64,000 nucleotides of DNA from JACDQM01 sp044373315 (GTDB taxonomy: Bacteria > Pseudomonadota > Gammaproteobacteria > Burkholderiales > Burkholderiaceae_C), in NCBI RefSeq assembly GCF_044373315.1, contig NZ_JBILQK010000010.1:1-64000 (forward strand). Reading direction: 5' to 3'. Shown here one piece after another: positions 61,132-64,000 of the stretch. Positions within the stretch are counted from its first letter, which is position 1. Each line of letters opens with the position of its first letter. The position numbers and the translations under genes were made by a program. The notes below the pieces were generated by a model, which was given only the letters and a program-made list of their open reading frames with translations, did not search any database and was not told where the DNA came from.

Positions 61132-62340
61132 TCACACCCGCTCAATGATGGTTGCGATGCCCATGCCGGCGCCCACGCACAGGGTGGCGCAGCCGGTGGA
61201 CAGGTTGCGGCGCTCAAGCTCGTCGAGCAGGGTGCCGAGAATCAGGCAGCCGGTGGCGCCCAGCGGATGGCCCATCGCGATGGCGCCGCCGTTGACGTTG
61301 ACGCGCGTCAAGTCGATGCCCAGATCGCGCGCCGTCTTCATCGGCACGGTGGCGAAGGCCTCGTTGATCTCCCACAGGTCGATGTCTGCCGCCGACATGC
61401 CGGCCTGCTTGAGCGCCTTCTGGCAGGCCGGCGTGGGGCCGGTCAGCATGATGGTGGGCTCGGAGCCGATCACCGCGGCGGCGCGGATGCGCGCGCGTGG
61501 CTTAAGGCCTGCCGCGTCGCCGCCGGCCTTGGAGCCGACCAGCATCAGCGAGGCGCCATCCACGATGCCCGAGGAATTACCGGCGTGGTGCACATGGTGG
61601 ATGCGCTCCACTGTGGTGTACTTGCGCAGCGCGGTGGCGTCAAAGCCCATCTGGCCCATCATCAGGAAGCTGGGCTCAAGCTTGGCCAGCGATTCCAGCG
61701 TGGTGGCGGGGCGGATGGTCTCGTCCTGGTCCAGCAGCAGCAGGCCGGCGATGTCGTGCACCGGCACGATGGACTTCTTGAAGTGACCAGCAGCGCGCGC
61801 GGCGGCGGCGCGCTGGTGCGACTGCACGGCAAAAGCGTCCACATCGCCGCGGCTGAAGCCTTCCAGCGTGGCGATCAGGTCGGCGCTGACGCCCTGCGGG
61901 ATGAAGGCCAGCGCGTTGTTGATGCGCGGGTCCATGGCCCAGGCGCCGCCGTCGCTGCCCATTGGCCAGCGGCTCATCGACTCCACACCACCGGCCACCA
62001 CCAGACGCTCGAAGCCGCTGGCCACCTTGGCTGCGGCCAGGTTGATCGACTCCAGACCCGAGGCGCAGAAGCGCGACTGCGTTACGCCGGCCACGTTCTG
62101 TGCCCAGCCGGCGTCCAGCACGGCGGTGCGCGCGATGTCGGCGCCTTGCTCGCCCACCGGCGTCACGCAGCCAATCACCAGGTCATCCACCAGCGCGGTG
62201 TCCAGCTTCTGGCGTTGCTGCAGTGCCTGCAGCAGCGTGCGCAGCAGCCACACGGGGCTGGCCTGGTGCAGCTTTCCGTCCTTCTTGCCCTTGCCGCGCG
62301 GGGTACGGACATGGTCGTAGAGATAGGCGTCGAATGTCAT
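61132..62340 (-). CDS. Acetyl-CoA C-acyltransferase (thiolase)
   Basis: 402 residues. The nucleophile is Cys92 in SRFCASGLES; INEAFA, GGAIAMGHPLGATG with the catalytic histidine and LCVGAGMGIA with the second cysteine complete the active site. It is the fourth step of beta-oxidation and pairs with the alpha subunit immediately downstream. The 175 bases to the upstream acyl-CoA dehydrogenase hold no gene. Confidence 0.93.
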   Translation of the reverse strand: MTFDAYLYDHVRTPRGKGKKDGKLHQASPVWLLRTLLQALQQRQKLDTALVDDLVIGCVTPVGEQGADIARTAVLDAGWAQNVAGVTQSRFCASGLESINLAAAKVASGFERLVVAGGVESMSRWPMGSDGGAWAMDPRINNALAFIPQGVSADLIATLEGFSRGDVDAFAVQSHQRAAAARAAGHFKKSIVPVHDIAGLLLLDQDETIRPATTLESLAKLEPSFLMMGQMGFDATALRKYTTVERIHHVHHAGNSSGIVDGASLMLVGSKAGGDAAGLKPRARIRAAAVIGSEPTIMLTGPTPACQKALKQAGMSAADIDLWEINEAFATVPMKTARDLGIDLTRVNVNGGAIAMGHPLGATGCLILGTLLDELERRNLSTGCATLCVGAGMGIATIIERV

Positions 62341-62515
62341 GTCTTGGTCTCCTGGGCTCGGGCGACAAAGCAGGCCCGGCGCATGGCCGGGCCCGTCGTG
62401 TCGTCCTCTCCCTGTTAGTCAGTAGAAGGCGGCAGGGGCACAGCGAGCGCCGGGCCGTCCCAAGCCGCTGTGCTGCCCATCCGGGGGGCGGCGGCGGTAC
62501 ACCGCAGCCGGGGGG

Positions 62516-63694
62516 CTACATGAAACGGGAAGCCAGTTCCTTCATGATTTCGTTGGTGCCGCCGTAGATGCGGGCCACGCGGGCGTCGGCATACAGCTCG
62601 GCGATCGGGTACTCCATCATGTAGCCATAGCCGCCGAACAGCTGCAGGCATTCGTCCATCACCTTACAGGCCAGGTCGGTGGTCCAGGCCTTGGCCAGCG
62701 CGGCGCGTGCGGCATCCAGCTCGCCCTTCAGATGGGCCTGCATGCAGGCATCCACCAGCGCACGAGCGGCCAGCACTTGGCTCTGCACTTCGGCCAGCTT
62801 GAAGCGGGTGTTCTGGAACTGCCAGATCGGCTTGCCGAAGGCCTTGCGGTCCTTGGTGTAGTTCAGCGCCTCGCTGAGCGCACGCTCCATCGATCCGACG
62901 GCCGTCACCGCAATGATCAGGCGTTCTTGTGGCAGCTCCTGCATCAGCTGGAAGAAGCCCTGGCCTTCGAGGCCCTTGTCTCCGCCCAGCAGATTGGCCA
63001 CCGGCACGCGCACCTCGTCGAAGAACAGCTCCGAGGTGTCCTGCGCCTTCATGCCGATCTTGTCGAGATTGCGCCCGCGGCGATAGCCCGGCACCAGCGT
63101 GCCGTCCTCGTTCTCGACCTCGACAACCAGCAGCGAGATGCCCTTGGCGCCCTGGTCCTTGTCGGTCTTGCAGACCACCACCACCAGGTTGGCGTTCTGG
63201 CCGTTGGTGATGAACACCTTCTGGCCCGAGAGCACATAGTGGTCGCCGTCGCGCTTGGCGACTGTGCGCACGTTCTGCAGATCGCTGCCGGTGCCCGGCT
63301 CGGTCATCGCGATGGCGCCGACCAGTTCGCCGGTGGCCATCCTGGGCAGCCAGCGTTGCTTCTGCTCCTCGTTGCCGTAATGCAGGATGTAGGGCGCGAC
63401 GATGGCCGAGTGCAGGCCACCGCCGAAGCCGCTGAGATTGGCCTTGGCCTGCTCCAGCAGGATCACGGCGTCATGGCCGAAATCCCCGCCGCCGCCGCCA
63501 TAGGCCTCGGGCATGCTGGCGCACAGCAGACCGTTCGCGCCGGCTTCAAGCCAGGTGTCGCGGCCCATCATGCCGGCCTCGCGCCATTCGGTGGCGCGCG
63601 GCACCCAGCGCTCCTTGAAGAAGCGCGCCACCGAGTCCTGCAGCATGCGGTGCTCGTCGGAGATCCATTGGGAAGGGAACAGCGGCAAAGACAT
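62516..63694 (-). CDS. Acyl-CoA dehydrogenase
   Basis: 392 residues from ATG 63694 with GGAG eleven bases upstream. MTEPGTGSDLQNVRTVAKRD and LSGQKVFITNGQNANLVVVV are the FAD-site signature; GFFQLMQELPQERLIIAVTA, LFGGYGYMMEYPIAELYADA and RVARIYGGTNEIMKELA complete the family pattern, with the catalytic glutamate in the IYGGTNEI region. It probably acts on long- or branched-chain acyl-CoA. It lies directly after the MerR gene. Confidence 0.92.
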   Translation of the reverse strand: MSLPLFPSQWISDEHRMLQDSVARFFKERWVPRATEWREAGMMGRDTWLEAGANGLLCASMPEAYGGGGGDFGHDAVILLEQAKANLSGFGGGLHSAIVAPYILHYGNEEQKQRWLPRMATGELVGAIAMTEPGTGSDLQNVRTVAKRDGDHYVLSGQKVFITNGQNANLVVVVCKTDKDQGAKGISLLVVEVENEDGTLVPGYRRGRNLDKIGMKAQDTSELFFDEVRVPVANLLGGDKGLEGQGFFQLMQELPQERLIIAVTAVGSMERALSEALNYTKDRKAFGKPIWQFQNTRFKLAEVQSQVLAARALVDACMQAHLKGELDAARAALAKAWTTDLACKVMDECLQLFGGYGYMMEYPIAELYADARVARIYGGTNEIMKELASRFM

Positions 63695-63699
63695 GGGGG

Positions 63700-64000
63700 T
63701 CACTTCTCCTGCGCCGCGGCGATCTGCTGGCGCACGGCTTCGTTGATGACGCGCAGCTCGGCCAGCGTGGCCTCGATGTGCGCGCGTTTTTGCTCCAGCT
63801 CGGCAATCATCTGATCGGTGCGTTCCAGCGTGAACTGCAGCTGCTTGCTGCGGCCTTCACCGTGATTGCCGTAGAGGTCCAGGTACTGCTTGATTTCGTC
63901 CAGGCTGGAGCCAATTTCCTTGGCTCGCAGGATCAGCTTGAGGCGGGCGCGATCGCGCTGCGTGTAGACGCGTGCGCCGTTGACACGGCGCGGCTCGATC
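63700..64000 (-). CDS. MerR-family regulator, LiuR-like (start beyond right edge)
   Basis: The C-terminal 99 residues are in the window: VNGARVYTQRDRARLKLILR, EIGSSLDEIKQYLDLYGNHG and QLQFTLERTDQMIAELEQKR, then EAVRQQIAAAQEK. RVYTQRDRARLKLILRAK with the DEIKQYLDLY that follows is the LiuR-type MerR pattern, regulators of branched-chain amino acid and fatty acid breakdown in proteobacteria. Co-directional with the beta-oxidation genes and the first gene of that operon as seen here. The helix-turn-helix lies outside the window. Its stop is 5 bases before the dehydrogenase ATG. Confidence 0.8.
   Translation of the reverse strand, partial: IEPRRVNGARVYTQRDRARLKLILRAKEIGSSLDEIKQYLDLYGNHGEGRSKQLQFTLERTDQMIAELEQKRAHIEATLAELRVINEAVRQQIAAAQEK

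Overview
The window is GC-rich (mostly well above 65% by eye) proteobacterial chromosome. The gene content (LiuR-type MerR regulator with beta-oxidation genes, UxaA/GarD dehydratase with a TRAP carrier, DUF1415, Kup, siaABCD, TonB receptors of the Xanthomonas/Caulobacter carbohydrate type) fits a betaproteobacterium of the order Burkholderiales, probably a Roseateles/Mitsuaria-like member. That placement is inference; there is no rRNA or other phylogenetic marker in the window, and I saw no tRNA, rRNA or CRISPR array.

Layout. (1) 1-1.5 kb: the start of an IS91-type transposase runs off the left edge, followed by two small overlapping minus-strand ORFs and a short direct-repeat tract; this looks like a mobile-element scar. 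(2) 1.5-27.1 kb: a large pectin/galacturonate utilisation locus. Its minus-strand operon (7986 to 1823) encodes uronate dehydrogenase, an SMP-30 lactonase, a DctPQM TRAP carrier and galactarate dehydratase, i.e. the oxidative galacturonate route. Plus-strand genes supply KDG kinase and a secreted pectate lyase, then an exported alpha/beta hydrolase. A rhamnogalacturonan acetylesterase, a large TonB receptor and KdgF lie on the minus strand. Then kduI-kduD, togMN-togA-togB, ogl, a pectinesterase/pectate-lyase fusion and an IclR regulator (KdgR) follow on the plus strand. Two KdgR-like boxes (8042-8056 and 16546-16562) sit in the two divergent promoter regions. Together these cover de-esterification, extracellular cleavage, outer- and inner-membrane import, intracellular cleavage by Ogl, KdgF/KduI/KduD conversion to KDG, and KDG phosphorylation. 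The KDPG aldolase and the enzymes after galactarate dehydratase are not in the window.

(3) 27.1-30.9 kb: SDR, alpha/beta hydrolase and flavin monooxygenase genes divergent from a TetR regulator. (4) 31-36.3 kb: kup with an adjacent KdpE and an N-terminally short KdpD-like kinase, then an MBL-fold hydrolase. (5) 36.3-40.4 kb: a GlxA-type AraC regulator and a complete siaABCD operon (phosphatase, kinase, switch protein, diguanylate cyclase) with a CBS-like rather than membrane sensor on SiaA. (6) 40.4-50 kb: DUF1415, a chemotaxis receptor gene broken by one frameshift in an A6 run, then a GntR regulator, a TonB receptor overlapping a secreted prolyl-oligopeptidase gene, and a PAS-AraC regulator. 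(7) 50.3-54.1 kb: katG translationally coupled to an unknown 145-residue protein, and an acyl-CoA dehydrogenase gene with a perfect 24-bp palindrome upstream. (8) 54.4-58.8 kb: a lipoprotein, YnfA and a run of small lower-GC accessory genes, the last encoding an exported protein that looks like one porter subdomain of an RND pump. (9) 58.9-64 kb: a MerR (LiuR-type)-acyl-CoA dehydrogenase-thiolase-FadB/J operon on the minus strand, cut by the right edge.

No single region is a clearly undescribed system. The best candidates for something new are the stand-alone RND-porter-like secreted protein (58416-58775), the 84-residue exported protein with two TonB-receptor-like VVI.GRR motifs (1513-1767), the katG-coupled protein (52514-52951), and the GntR-TonB receptor-S9 peptidase unit (43-49 kb).
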